From Pseudescherichia sp031979925 (GTDB lineage Bacteria > Pseudomonadota > Gammaproteobacteria > Enterobacterales > Enterobacteriaceae), in contig NZ_DALZFB010000002.1 in assembly GCF_031979925.1 (NCBI RefSeq), forward strand, positions 434,001 to 498,000: a DNA stretch of 64,000 nucleotides. Direction: 5' to 3'. Shown here in pieces: positions 51,416 to 60,321 of this stretch. How positions within the stretch are numbered: position 1 is the stretch's first letter; every line of letters begins with the position of its first letter. Under the pieces are notes generated by a model that saw only the letters and a list, made by a program, of their open reading frames with translations, made no database searches and had not been told where the DNA came from. The translations under genes and the position numbers were made by a program.

Positions 51416-53226
51416 CAGGTTCCACGGCGCAGCAGGCCAGGTAGCTTATCTATTGCACTGCCTTTTGCCAGCCAGGCCGGGATCTCCGCGGCGGGGATCG
51501 GCCTGGAGAAGTAGTACCCCTGCGCCTCGTCGCAGCCATACTCTTTCAGCATCATGGCGGTTTGCCGATCTTCAACCCCCTCCGCCAGCACCAGATAGTT
51601 CAGCTCCTTTAGCATCATGATGACATTGCGAGCGATAATCCGGCTATCAGAGTCAGAGACAATCTGGCTGATGAGCGAACGATCGAGCTTGATAATGTCG
51701 ATGGGAATGCGCCGCAGATAGCTGATGTTGCTATAACCTGCGCCGAAATCATCCAGCAGGATTTTAAAACCCTTCTTCTTCAACTGGTCAAGCTCATATA
51801 GCGCCTCATCGCTCTCCAGCACCTTTTCTGTCTCCAGACATTCGATGCGCAGATCCGCGACGGTGAGTCCCGCGCGTATAAGTTTCTTCTCCAGCTCGTC
51901 GGCAAAGCCGTGGCGCGAAAAGTCGCTCACCGTGACGTTAATTGAAATGGGCAGGCCAATTCTGGCTCTGCGCCAGGCCTGAAGCTGGGCAATGACGGTT
52001 TTAATTACCCAGTGGGTAATATCCGTCATCAGGCTGGTCTTCTCTGCAAGCTGAACGATGGTGGAGGGTGGCACGTTGCCCTGGATCGGATGATGCCAGC
52101 GAAGCAGCGCTTCACAACCCTCCGTCAGGCCGGTGTGCAGTGAAATTTTCGGCTGGTAGACCATATAGAGCTGATCTTTCGCTTTGATCGCCTCGCTCAG
52201 ATCGTGCAGCAGCCGAAAATGATTATTACGCTTCTGGTCGAGGATCGGATCGAATGCCAGAACGGGAATTTGCTGGCGCATCGCCTCGTGCAGGGCGCTG
52301 ATCGCCTGGCGCAGGATCTCATGCGGATCGCTATCCTGCGGAATGAAGTTAACGTAGCCGGTATGCACCTTAAGATTAATATCGATGTCGCCACGGATCT
52401 GCGCCTCGATATCCGGCAGGGATTCTGCCCTCTGGATCAGCGTCCGGGCAACATCGGCGCCTACCAGCACGGCGTAACGGCCAGGGGCAAAGGCAAACAG
52501 CGTCATCCGCGAGGGCAGCTTCAGACGCAGACGTAGCAGCGGACCAAACCCGCGTAGCATCTTCTCTACTTCCGGAACGCCCAGGTAGCGCGCCAGCTCA
52601 TAGGCGCGGGGCATATCAATGCAGTCGAAGAGGATCAGTGACCAACGCTGCGCATTCCTATCCTGCTCCAGCTTCTCTATCTCTTTCAGGAGGAACTGAC
52701 GGTTGGGCAGCCCGGTCAGGCCGTCAATACGGCCTAATGAGTACCAGGCCTCAAGATAGGTGCTTGCAAGGGCGGCGACGCGCAGAAAATTTTCAATCTG
52801 TTCAGACGTTGGGAAGATTGTTTGAGCATGGCTAACGCACAGCGTGCCCAGCACAAATCCCTCTTTGGTTTGCAGAGGCGCGGCGGCGTAGAAGATAACC
52901 TGGTTTCTGGTCACCAGGGAGTGGCTGGCAAAGCGGCTATCGGTACGGGTATCGTAGCAGATCACGGTTTCAGCGCTGGCGACAGCATACTGGCACATCG
53001 TTTCGGGGATAGGTGATTTTTGTTGCAGTCGGGAGATGTTCTTTACATATTTAATATATTGATACTGGTCGTCGAAAATGGTGACGAAGCATCCGCTAAC
53101 ACCCATTATATCGCTAGCCAGATTCGCAAACTCGCCCAGGGCGGTATCTCTCGCTTTATCATGCTTACGTAAGAGCGCAAGTGCCGCCAGTCTTTTTGTT
53201 TCGTTTTTGTTAAGTCCGCCGAACAT
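51412..53226 (-). CDS. GAF-(degenerate GGDEF)-EAL cyclic-di-GMP phosphodiesterase
   Basis: A 604-residue cytosolic protein. A GAF sensor (about residues 30-160; contains CQYAVASAETVICYDT) is followed by a GGDEF-like domain whose active-site loop is replaced by PGRYAVLVGAD, so it cannot make c-di-GMP. The EAL domain (about 330-590) keeps all expected metal and catalytic residues: EALLRW, SINVTV, DDFGAGYS, KLDRSL, AEGVED and the final Q in AQGYYF. It should hydrolyse c-di-GMP to pGpG. The start is ATG 53226 with AGGAG upstream, not TTG 53265. Confidence 0.88.
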   Translation of the reverse strand: MFGGLNKNETKRLAALALLRKHDKARDTALGEFANLASDIMGVSGCFVTIFDDQYQYIKYVKNISRLQQKSPIPETMCQYAVASAETVICYDTRTDSRFASHSLVTRNQVIFYAAAPLQTKEGFVLGTLCVSHAQTIFPTSEQIENFLRVAALASTYLEAWYSLGRIDGLTGLPNRQFLLKEIEKLEQDRNAQRWSLILFDCIDMPRAYELARYLGVPEVEKMLRGFGPLLRLRLKLPSRMTLFAFAPGRYAVLVGADVARTLIQRAESLPDIEAQIRGDIDINLKVHTGYVNFIPQDSDPHEILRQAISALHEAMRQQIPVLAFDPILDQKRNNHFRLLHDLSEAIKAKDQLYMVYQPKISLHTGLTEGCEALLRWHHPIQGNVPPSTIVQLAEKTSLMTDITHWVIKTVIAQLQAWRRARIGLPISINVTVSDFSRHGFADELEKKLIRAGLTVADLRIECLETEKVLESDEALYELDQLKKKGFKILLDDFGAGYSNISYLRRIPIDIIKLDRSLISQIVSDSDSRIIARNVIMMLKELNYLVLAEGVEDRQTAMMLKEYGCDEAQGYYFSRPIPAAEIPAWLAKGSAIDKLPGLLRRGTC

Positions 53227-53453
53227 GTATGAGCTCCTGCTCAGATTACGATCTGAAACATTCAAAATCAGTACTGACGCAATATTATTTGTAACACCAA
53301 ATTAACATGTCATCCACGCGTTAATGCTTTTTAAGCATAGCCGATGTCAATACGGTAAAAGCACCATTGAGATGAGGGAGTGAGGCATAGAATATATCGT
53401 CTACAGGCAGATTGCGGGCAGACGATATAAAGAACCAGGGGGATCGAGAGGGA

Positions 53454-53528
53454 TTACCACCAGCCCAGCTGCGTGCCGGCGACAACGACAATTGCCACGA
53501 TAAGCATAATAACGGTTGTTTTCTTCAC
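53454..53528 (-). CDS. yoaJ: YoaJ small membrane protein (24 residues)
   Basis: GTG start at 53528 with AGGAG 6 bases upstream; it reads MKKTTVIMLIVAIVVVAGTQ then LGWW, matching E. coli YoaJ (24 residues) as I recall. A single hydrophobic helix with a basic N-terminus and a double tryptophan end. YoaJ is a membrane microprotein induced by envelope or heat stress of unknown function. It lies directly downstream of dgcP, as in K-12 where yoaK intervenes; yoaK is not seen here. Confidence 0.8.
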   Translation of the reverse strand: MKKTTVIMLIVAIVVVAGTQLGWW

Positions 53529-53560
53529 GCGTTGCTCCTGAAAGATCGCTAAATAATAAA

Positions 53561-54589
53561 TTAATCCAGAACAATAAAGGGGCTTTTTTGCCGACTTTTC
53601 TTCTCCTGATACATGGCGACATCGGCCATGCGCAGGGCAGTATCGGCGTCGGTCTGCGTTGGGTCAATCTCTACAATACCGATACTGGCACCGGGGTAGT
53701 AGATCCGTACATCCCCCAGGGTGTAATCACCGGTAATATACTCGCTCAGGCGCGCCTTGAGTTCGCTAAGGTAGGTCTCGTCGCTTTTACCACGGGCGCT
53801 GCCTGGACAGGCAAGCATAAACTCATCGCCGCCCAGCCTGCCAGCGATGTCGTTGCTGTCGCACTGACGCATAATCCGCTGACCCACCTGAACCAGAAAC
53901 ATATCGCCTACGTCATGACCAAAGCTGTCGTTAATTGACTTAAAGTTATCAAGATCGATAAAGGCGATGATCACCGGCACATCAAGATGGCGTGCCAGCG
54001 AAAAGAGGGTGGTGAGATTGTCAAAGATTGCCCGCCGGTTAGGCAGGCCGGTGAGCGCATCGGTGTAGGAGTGGGCAATCAGCGCCGCGTTGGCCTCCCG
54101 CAGCTGTGTTACCAGCGACTCTTTCTGGATCGCCTGAGAAATTAGCCCGGCAAAGAGATGCAGAACCTGGTTCGCCCGCACGCTTAGCGTATGGGTTTCT
54201 GCGCTGGCCGCGCAAAGCGTGCCGTACAGCGACCCGTCAGCCAGATGGACAGGCGTACTGAGATAGGTTTTGATGCCCAGCGCACGGGCCGGTTCGCAGT
54301 CGCCCCACTGCTCGGCAACGTTACTGCTAAAAAAACGTTCATCATCCAGCGCGCGTTTGCAGAGCGTATCGCCCCAGGAAACGGAGAACCCCTCTGGAAT
54401 ATTCATCTGCTTGCTGTTCCGGGCATACAAAATATGCTGCAGACGGGCATCAATATCGATTTTGGTCAGGTAGGTTGACTCCATCTCGGTCACCAGCTCA
54501 AGCATCTCCAGCAGCTGGCGGACCAGGCTTTCAACGGTTTGTTCACTAGAGAGCGTTTCCGAGACGCGAGCCAGAATAATATCTGACAT
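53561..54589 (-). CDS. dgcP: Diguanylate cyclase DgcP
   Basis: Makes c-di-GMP from two GTP. A GAF-like sensor occupies about residues 20-170 (MESTYLTKIDIDARLQHI region) and the GGDEF domain 185-330 with an intact active site GRLGGDEFM, preceded by DLDNFKSINDSFGHD (metal and GTP ligands). At 342 residues it aligns with E. coli DgcP (YeaP). The gene runs with yoaJ and the phosphodiesterase on the minus strand. Confidence 0.92.
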   Translation of the reverse strand: MSDIILARVSETLSSEQTVESLVRQLLEMLELVTEMESTYLTKIDIDARLQHILYARNSKQMNIPEGFSVSWGDTLCKRALDDERFFSSNVAEQWGDCEPARALGIKTYLSTPVHLADGSLYGTLCAASAETHTLSVRANQVLHLFAGLISQAIQKESLVTQLREANAALIAHSYTDALTGLPNRRAIFDNLTTLFSLARHLDVPVIIAFIDLDNFKSINDSFGHDVGDMFLVQVGQRIMRQCDSNDIAGRLGGDEFMLACPGSARGKSDETYLSELKARLSEYITGDYTLGDVRIYYPGASIGIVEIDPTQTDADTALRMADVAMYQEKKSRQKSPFIVLD

Positions 54590-54837
54590 GACTATCTTTT
54601 ACTCCCGTATAAAGGCAATAACCCCTTATACGTTATGGTGAATATTTGGACTATGTGTACAATTAAACATGAAAACCAGCAGATTCATATATCATGTTTT
54701 CTCATCTGCAAAAAAATAGCAGAGGTTTTGATCGCGGCCATGAATTACTGTCGTGACAATGACCTGTCTCCCGGAGTAAAATTTCCGTTAGGAATTATCC
54801 TAACCGCAAATTCTATTTTTTCGTGAACGAGAGAGCT

Positions 54838-55143
54838 ATGTTTCAGTTAAAACCGGGCAGCCTGGCAATGATTATTGGCGCACAAACTCCAGCTGGACGC
54901 CGCAATATTGGTAAATCCGTGGAGTTGTTTGCGCTGTGCCAGCCGGGAGAACGTTTTCTTAACCCGGTTAACGGCGTGATGACCGACATGCCGGTTACCG
55001 CTCCCCGTGCGCTATGGCTGGTGACAGGAGACGTCGTGGCCTTTGACGGCCAGCAGGGATTTGCATTTGTTCGTGCCGAGCATCTGATGCCGCTTCTACC
55101 GGACTCAATGCCGGAGGAGGCCGATGCCCGCGAGTGGTGTTAA
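54838..55143 (+). CDS. Hypothetical protein of 101 residues
   Basis: A protein I do not recognise. It reads MFQLKPGSLAMIIGAQT, RNIGKSVELFALCQPGERF, and near the end GDVVAFDGQQGFAFVRAEH. The pattern is of a small all-beta globular domain (SH3-like in feel), cytosolic, with no signal peptide. The start is ATG 54838 with GAGAG upstream; GTG 54823 is an alternative. The stop overlaps the stop of the convergent DUF523 gene. Confidence 0.55.
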   Translation: MFQLKPGSLAMIIGAQTPAGRRNIGKSVELFALCQPGERFLNPVNGVMTDMPVTAPRALWLVTGDVVAFDGQQGFAFVRAEHLMPLLPDSMPEEADAREWC

Positions 55144-55637
55144 GCTGCATCGTGCGCGTTGATCCAGGCAACCAGCGCGGGCAGTTCCTGCTCTGAAAAT
55201 ACCTTAATGCCATGTTCAGCCAGCAGCGCCGCCGCTACGCCCATCCCCGGCTGGCGTTGACCACTAAAGCTCCCGTCGTAAATAGCACGGCTGCCGCAGG
55301 TCGGGCTGCCGTCGGTTAACAGCGCCACGTGACAGCCCGCGTCCTGCGCTGCACGCAGTGCCAGCCAGGCCGCCAACTGATAGTGTCCGGTGACGTCCGT
55401 ACCGTCGCTCTCTATGATGTGGGCCGTACTCTGCATTACGTCCATCCCATTGCCGCCGCTAATTTCCGCTGAAAGACGCGGTACCGGCAGTCCAGCGGCA
55501 AGTTCAGGGCAGTGGATCACCAGCCGCCCCTCCTGTTGCCAGCGTGCAAGAGTTTCCTCTATTGCCTGTTTTTCACTGCCGTTATAGCGCACCTTAAAGC
55601 CCATCAGGCAGGCGCTTACGAGGATCTTCGTTTTCAT
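55140..55637 (-). CDS. DUF523 (TudS-like) protein
   Basis: A 165-residue DUF523 protein with the family start VSACLMGFKVRYNG, a second cysteine in VIHCPELAAGLPVPR, and a third in TDGSPTCGSRAIYDG. These three cysteines can ligate a [4Fe-4S] cluster, as in the thiouracil desulfidase TudS of this family. The exact substrate is not known from the sequence. Confidence 0.82.
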   Translation of the reverse strand: MKTKILVSACLMGFKVRYNGSEKQAIEETLARWQQEGRLVIHCPELAAGLPVPRLSAEISGGNGMDVMQSTAHIIESDGTDVTGHYQLAAWLALRAAQDAGCHVALLTDGSPTCGSRAIYDGSFSGQRQPGMGVAAALLAEHGIKVFSEQELPALVAWINAHDAA

Positions 55638-55804
55638 GGTTTCAGAGACGGCGAGGGGAGAAGAGCCACAGGGTAATACAGCGGTATGAGAAAAGCTGTA
55701 ATTCGCCGCCCACCCATTTTAAGGTATTGTGATATCAGTAAAAGATCGGTAGTCTGAGGTTCCTTATGTTATCCCTAATTTGCCCCTGACGTAAGGACTC
55801 CTGC

Positions 55805-56512
55805 ATGGAACACACTCCTCCGAAAGAAACGTTGCGCATTGCCCTTGTGGGCGACTATAACCCTGACGTTGTTGCGCACCAGGCTATCCCTCTGGCCATT
55901 GATGACGCCGCCGCCGTGCAGGAGCTGACTGCCGATTATGACTGGCTGGCAACAGATGAGATTGGCAGCGCGGACGATTTAGTCGGCTATGACGCCATTT
56001 GGGTCGTGCCGGGCAGCCCCTATAAAAGTGCTGAAGGCGCGTTTACCGCCATCCGCTATGCCCGGGAGAACGGCGTGCCGTTTCTCGGCACCTGCGGCGG
56101 ATTCCAGCACGCGCTGATCGAGTATGCTCGTAACGTAATGGGCTGGGACGATGCGGCCCACGCTGAAACCGACAGCGAAGGCCGAATGGTTGTGACCCCG
56201 CTGGCCTGCTCGCTGGTAGAGCAAACCGGCACGATCGAGCTGCGAGCCAATACGCTGATTGCCCGCGCCTACGGAAAAGATGCCATTGATGAAGGCTATC
56301 ATTGCAACTACGGGGTTTCGCCGGAGTTCACTGCCGAGCTGGATAAGAGCGATCTTCGGGTCACCGGCTGGGATGAAGAGGGTGAAGTACGTGCCGTTGA
56401 GCTGGTCACGCACCCGTTCTTTGTTGTGACCCTGTTCCAGCACGAGCGCGCAGCGCTGAGCGGACGCCCGTCTCCGCTGGTTCATGCCCTGCTGCGCGTT
56501 GCCAGTAATTAA
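55805..56512 (+). CDS. CTP synthase C-terminal-region-related protein (class I amidotransferase fold)
   Basis: A 235-residue cytosolic protein with the glutamine-amidotransferase fold of CTP synthase (IALVGDYNPDVVAHQ; YDAIWVVPGSPYKSAEG; PFLGTCGGFQHALIEYAR). The nucleophile elbow GTCGGFQ keeps the cysteine, and HPFFVVTLFQHE keeps a histidine. The synthase domain is absent, so it acts alone or with an unknown partner. ATG 55805 follows AAGGA. Confidence 0.8.
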   Translation: MEHTPPKETLRIALVGDYNPDVVAHQAIPLAIDDAAAVQELTADYDWLATDEIGSADDLVGYDAIWVVPGSPYKSAEGAFTAIRYARENGVPFLGTCGGFQHALIEYARNVMGWDDAAHAETDSEGRMVVTPLACSLVEQTGTIELRANTLIARAYGKDAIDEGYHCNYGVSPEFTAELDKSDLRVTGWDEEGEVRAVELVTHPFFVVTLFQHERAALSGRPSPLVHALLRVASN

Positions 56513-56520
56513 CTGTTGGC

Positions 56521-57708
56521 TTATCGGGCGTTGATCTCGCGATCGCGTCCGGCAAAGACACCAAATACGGCCATCACCACCGAGAGCAGGGCACAGGCGA
56601 TGAGCGGAATATGCCAGTCGCCGCTGGCGTCGTGGATCTTACCCATCAGCGGCGGGCCAAACGCCGCCAGCAGATAGCCTACCGACTGGGCCATGCCGGA
56701 GAGGGCCGCAGCCTGATGCGCCGAACTGGCGCGCAGGCCGATAAAGGTCAGACCGAGGATCATTGTTGCCCCCGAGCCGAAGCCAAAGATAACCGTCCAC
56801 AGCACCGCATGGGTGGGGATCAGCCACAGCCCGGCGGCGCTGACGGCGCACATCAACGCCACCATGGCGGCGATGCTGCGTTGATCGCGCAGGCGGTGCA
56901 GAATAAGCGGAATAGCAATGCCCGGCGCGGCGGTTGCCAGCTGTAGCAGGCCGTGGAGGGAGCCCGCCTGGGTTTCGCTGTAGCCCAGGCTAAGCAGGAT
57001 AGCCGGTAGCCAACCGATAACCACATAGTAAATCAGCGAGTTGATGCCTAAGAAGAGCGTCACCTGCCAGGCCAGGGCCGATCGCCAGATCCCACGGTTT
57101 TGCAGGCTGCCTGCCTGGGTCAGGCTGCTTGCCGCCCGACGACCGGTCTGAGGAAGCCACAGCAGCAGGGCAAGAAGCGGGAAAGCCATCAGCATCAACA
57201 GCGCACCCCGCCAGCCAAATCCGTGCAGTGCCAGGGGGACAACCAGTGCTGAACCCAGCGCCGCGGCTGCCCCCATCGTCAGCGAATAGGCTCCGGTAAG
57301 CTTTGCAACCTGGCCGGGAAAGTCGCGTTTAATCAGGCCGGGCAGCAGCACGTTACCCAGCGCAATCCCGCAGCCGATGATCGCCGTACCGATGAACAGC
57401 AGCGCAGAGGACGGCAGCGAGCGCAGGGCGATGCCCGTACAGATAAGGATCAGCGCCGTGGCGAGGCTGCGCTCCATGCCAAAGCGGCGTGCGGTACCGG
57501 CCGCCAGCGGAGAGATAAGAGCAAAGGCCAGCAGCGGCAGGGTCGTCAGCAGTCCGGTTTGCGCCGTAGTCAGGCCGTAGTCAGCGCGAATGGCATCCAG
57601 CAGCGGCGCGGCACCGGTAAAGGTGACGCGTAGGGTAGTGGCAATCATTAAGATCCCGGCAATCAGCAGCAGTCCCTGCTTGCGACCGGAGGAGGTCTGG
57701 CTAGTCAT
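56521..57708 (-). CDS. nimT: 2-Nitroimidazole exporter NimT (CynX-type MFS transporter)
   Basis: Major facilitator membrane protein of 395 residues with about twelve segments, close to E. coli NimT (YeaN). The ATTLRVTFTGAAPLLD start and GFGSGATMILGLTFIGLRA are family hallmarks. In E. coli the adjacent, divergent AraC regulator NimR controls it; no nimR is seen here, where the amino-acid ABC operon begins instead. Confidence 0.9.
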   Translation of the reverse strand: MTSQTSSGRKQGLLLIAGILMIATTLRVTFTGAAPLLDAIRADYGLTTAQTGLLTTLPLLAFALISPLAAGTARRFGMERSLATALILICTGIALRSLPSSALLFIGTAIIGCGIALGNVLLPGLIKRDFPGQVAKLTGAYSLTMGAAAALGSALVVPLALHGFGWRGALLMLMAFPLLALLLWLPQTGRRAASSLTQAGSLQNRGIWRSALAWQVTLFLGINSLIYYVVIGWLPAILLSLGYSETQAGSLHGLLQLATAAPGIAIPLILHRLRDQRSIAAMVALMCAVSAAGLWLIPTHAVLWTVIFGFGSGATMILGLTFIGLRASSAHQAAALSGMAQSVGYLLAAFGPPLMGKIHDASGDWHIPLIACALLSVVMAVFGVFAGRDREINAR

Positions 57709-57900
57709 TGTTTTCTCAGGTTGAATACGTTGCCGATAGGATAACGCTTTTTCGCTACGATGAAAGTAACGGAAAGCGCCTGCCTATATAGCCTTATTCT
57801 GTTTATGGATATGTAATGCACTTTTTGATATTTGTCTGCCGCTGGGGCTTGTGTGAACGTAGCGCTTAATACTTATAACAAGGGACAACAGGGATTAAGC

Positions 57901-58725
57901 ATGGCAACTATTACACAGACTAAAAAAGGCGGGGCGCTCTCCGCGCTGGTACTCCTCTCAACGCTCTCTTTTGCCGCTCACGCTGACAAGCTGGCCGATA
58001 TCAAATCGGCTGGCGTGGTGAAAATCGCCACCTTTGATGCAAATCCACCTTTTGGTGCGGTCGATGCTAAAACTCATGACATTGTGGGCTATGACGTAGA
58101 TTTTGCTAAAGCGCTGGCCAAAAGCCTCGGGGTTAAGTTAGCGCTGGTCGCCACTAACCCGGCGAACCGTATTCCACTGTTGCAGTCCGGCAAAGTAGAT
58201 CTGATCGTTGCTGACATCACCATTACGCCAGAGCGTGCGCAGGTTATCGACTTCTCCACGCCGTACTTTGTTACTGGCCAGCAGTTCCTGGTCGCAGCAG
58301 ACGGCGCGGATAAGCTGGACGCCTACAGCAAGTCGCGTATCGGCGCGGTGAAAGGCACTACCGGCGAGCAGGCGCTGCATCAGCGCTTCCCGCAGGCACG
58401 CGTGCTGGCCTATGACGATATCCCGCTGGCCCTGACCGCACTGCGTAACGGCAATGTGCAGGCGATCACTCAGGACAGCACCATTCTGGCGGGCCTGCTG
58501 GCGGAAGCGCCGGATAAAGCAAAATTCAAAATCCTGCCGGATCTGCTCTCTAAAGAGGAGATTGGCGTGGGCGTAACCAAAGGCGAAACGGCGCTGCTGA
58601 ACGCGGTGAACAGCGAGCTGATGAAGCTTGAGCAGAGTGGCGAAGCGGCCAAAATCTACGATACCTGGTTTGGTCCGCAGACCAAAACGCCCCAGCCGCG
58701 CAGCTTTACAATAGAAGCGAAGTAA
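57901..58725 (+). CDS. Polar amino-acid ABC transporter, periplasmic binding protein
   Basis: A 274-residue solute-binding protein of the amino-acid (family 3) type. Signal peptide ends at about residue 28 (LSFAAHA). Family residues are visible: ATFDANPPFGAVD, the VGYDVDFAKALA glycine-loop, DLIVADITITPERAQVIDFS, GAVKGTTGEQ and QDSTILAGLL. Ligand could be glutamate/aspartate-like or basic; it cannot be fixed from the sequence. ATG 57901 has AGGGA 7 bases upstream; the upstream open frame is extraneous. First of a four-gene operon. Confidence 0.87.
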   Translation: MATITQTKKGGALSALVLLSTLSFAAHADKLADIKSAGVVKIATFDANPPFGAVDAKTHDIVGYDVDFAKALAKSLGVKLALVATNPANRIPLLQSGKVDLIVADITITPERAQVIDFSTPYFVTGQQFLVAADGADKLDAYSKSRIGAVKGTTGEQALHQRFPQARVLAYDDIPLALTALRNGNVQAITQDSTILAGLLAEAPDKAKFKILPDLLSKEEIGVGVTKGETALLNAVNSELMKLEQSGEAAKIYDTWFGPQTKTPQPRSFTIEAK

Positions 58726-58726
58726 T

Positions 58727-59548
58727 ATGTTTGCCGGCCTTTTCTCCGCCTCTGTGGTCAGTGCCACGGAGGCGTTTCCCGTGCAGGCGGGCACGGTCGA
58801 ATTCCGTCAGGTCAGTAAACGCTATGGCGATCATCAGGTTCTAAAGCAGATCGACCTTCAGGTTCGCGCCGGCGAGGTGCTTGCCGTCTGCGGGCCTTCC
58901 GGCTCGGGTAAATCGACCCTGATCCGCCTGATCAACCAGCTTGAGACGGTGAGCGGGGGCGAAATCTACGTTGATGGTAAACCCACCAGCACCCTGAAAG
59001 GTAGGGCGCTGCGCGAGCTGCGTCGCCATGTAGGCTTCGTTTTCCAACAGTTCAACCTTTACGCCCATCTTAACGCGCTGGATAACATCACCCTGGCGCT
59101 AACCAAAGTGCACGGCCAGCCCCCGCGTGAGGCGGAGGAGACAGCGCTGGCCCTGCTGGATCGGGTTGGATTGCGCGATAAAGCACACCACCTGCCGTCC
59201 CAGCTCTCCGGCGGCCAGCAGCAGCGGGTGGCTATCGCCCGCACGCTGGCCGCCAGGCCGTACATCATCCTGTTTGACGAGCCGACATCGGCGCTCGATC
59301 CCGAGACGATCGGTGAAGTGTTACAGGTCATGCGCAGCCTGGCACATAGCGGCATGACGCTTATTGTGGTGACGCATGAGATGCAGTTTGCCCGCGAGAT
59401 TGCCGATCGGGTGATCTTTATCGACGGTGGCGAGATCCTTGAGCAGGCCGCTCCGGAGCAGTTCTTTACCGCCCCGCAGCATCCCCGGGCGCAGCGCTTC
59501 CTGCAGAAGGTTCTCAACCCGCTGCACGCAGAAAACAGGGAGCTGTAA
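58727..59548 (+). CDS. Polar amino-acid ABC transporter ATPase
   Basis: A 273-residue ATPase. Walker A GPSGSGKST, signature LSGGQQQRV, Walker B IILFDEPTSALDP and the H-loop VVTHEM. An N-terminal extension of about 22 residues precedes the domain (MFAGLFSASVVS). The ATG at 58727 overlaps the region just after the binding-protein stop (TAATATG), and the stop overlaps the next gene by one base. Confidence 0.93.
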   Translation: MFAGLFSASVVSATEAFPVQAGTVEFRQVSKRYGDHQVLKQIDLQVRAGEVLAVCGPSGSGKSTLIRLINQLETVSGGEIYVDGKPTSTLKGRALRELRRHVGFVFQQFNLYAHLNALDNITLALTKVHGQPPREAEETALALLDRVGLRDKAHHLPSQLSGGQQQRVAIARTLAARPYIILFDEPTSALDPETIGEVLQVMRSLAHSGMTLIVVTHEMQFAREIADRVIFIDGGEILEQAAPEQFFTAPQHPRAQRFLQKVLNPLHAENREL

Positions 59549-60321
59549 TGCACATCCATCTCGACTGGGCCGGGGTGCTTACCGGCCAGGCTGCGCAGTG
59601 GATCCTCTCTGGCTTTCTCACCACAATCTGGGTAACCGTTGTCGGCATCGTGCTGGCAACGGTGCTGACCGTGCTGCTGCTAGCCCTCAGGCTGGCAGGG
59701 GGCACGCTGGGACGCGGAGCGGTGGCGGTATGGGTGTCGCTGTTTCGCAATACGCCGCTGCTGGTTCAGCTGCTGTTCTGGTACTTTGCTGCCTGGAACC
59801 TGCTGCCGCTGGGCTTTCGTCAGTATGTTAATGACGATCACGCCTTCAGCATCTTACCGGGGGATGTCTGGTGGTTTACGCCAGAGTTTCTCTGCTCTGC
59901 CTGGGCGCTGGGACTCTTTACCGCCGCCTTCCTGGTGGAGGAGATCCAGGCCGGGCTGCATGCCGTGGCGAAGGGGCAGATTGAGGCGGCTAAGTCGCAG
60001 GGGTTTAGCGAGCTGGCGCTGTTTCGCTGGGTGCTGCTGCCCCAGGGGTTACGCAACGCCTGGCAGCCGGTAGTGGGACAGTATCTGAACCTGATGAAGC
60101 TCTCCTCGCTGGCAACCGGGATTGGCTTTGCCGAGCTGACCTATCAGACCCGGCAGATTGAGAGCTATAACGCCCATGCCCTGGAGGCATTTGCCATCGG
60201 AAGCGTGCTCTATCTGCTCCTGGGGCTGGTGATGAGCCTGCTGTTCAACGCTCCCATGTGGTGGCGTGCGGCGCGACAGGAGAGGACGCTGGCGCGCAGG
60301 GAGATGCAGGATGATCGCTAA
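59548..60321 (+). CDS. Polar amino-acid ABC transporter permease
   Basis: A 257-residue permease of the HisMQ type with five or six membrane segments and an EAA-type loop (EAAKSQGFSELALFRWVLLPQGL). It is longer than typical family members at the loop between segments two and three. Coupled to the ATPase gene by a one-base overlap and to the next permease by 11 bases. Confidence 0.9.
   Translation: MHIHLDWAGVLTGQAAQWILSGFLTTIWVTVVGIVLATVLTVLLLALRLAGGTLGRGAVAVWVSLFRNTPLLVQLLFWYFAAWNLLPLGFRQYVNDDHAFSILPGDVWWFTPEFLCSAWALGLFTAAFLVEEIQAGLHAVAKGQIEAAKSQGFSELALFRWVLLPQGLRNAWQPVVGQYLNLMKLSSLATGIGFAELTYQTRQIESYNAHALEAFAIGSVLYLLLGLVMSLLFNAPMWWRAARQERTLARREMQDDR

Noticed and set aside
54635..54826. 63-codon plus-strand frame between dgcP and the 101-residue gene
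   Set aside because: No ribosome-binding site and an unlikely, cysteine-rich composition.
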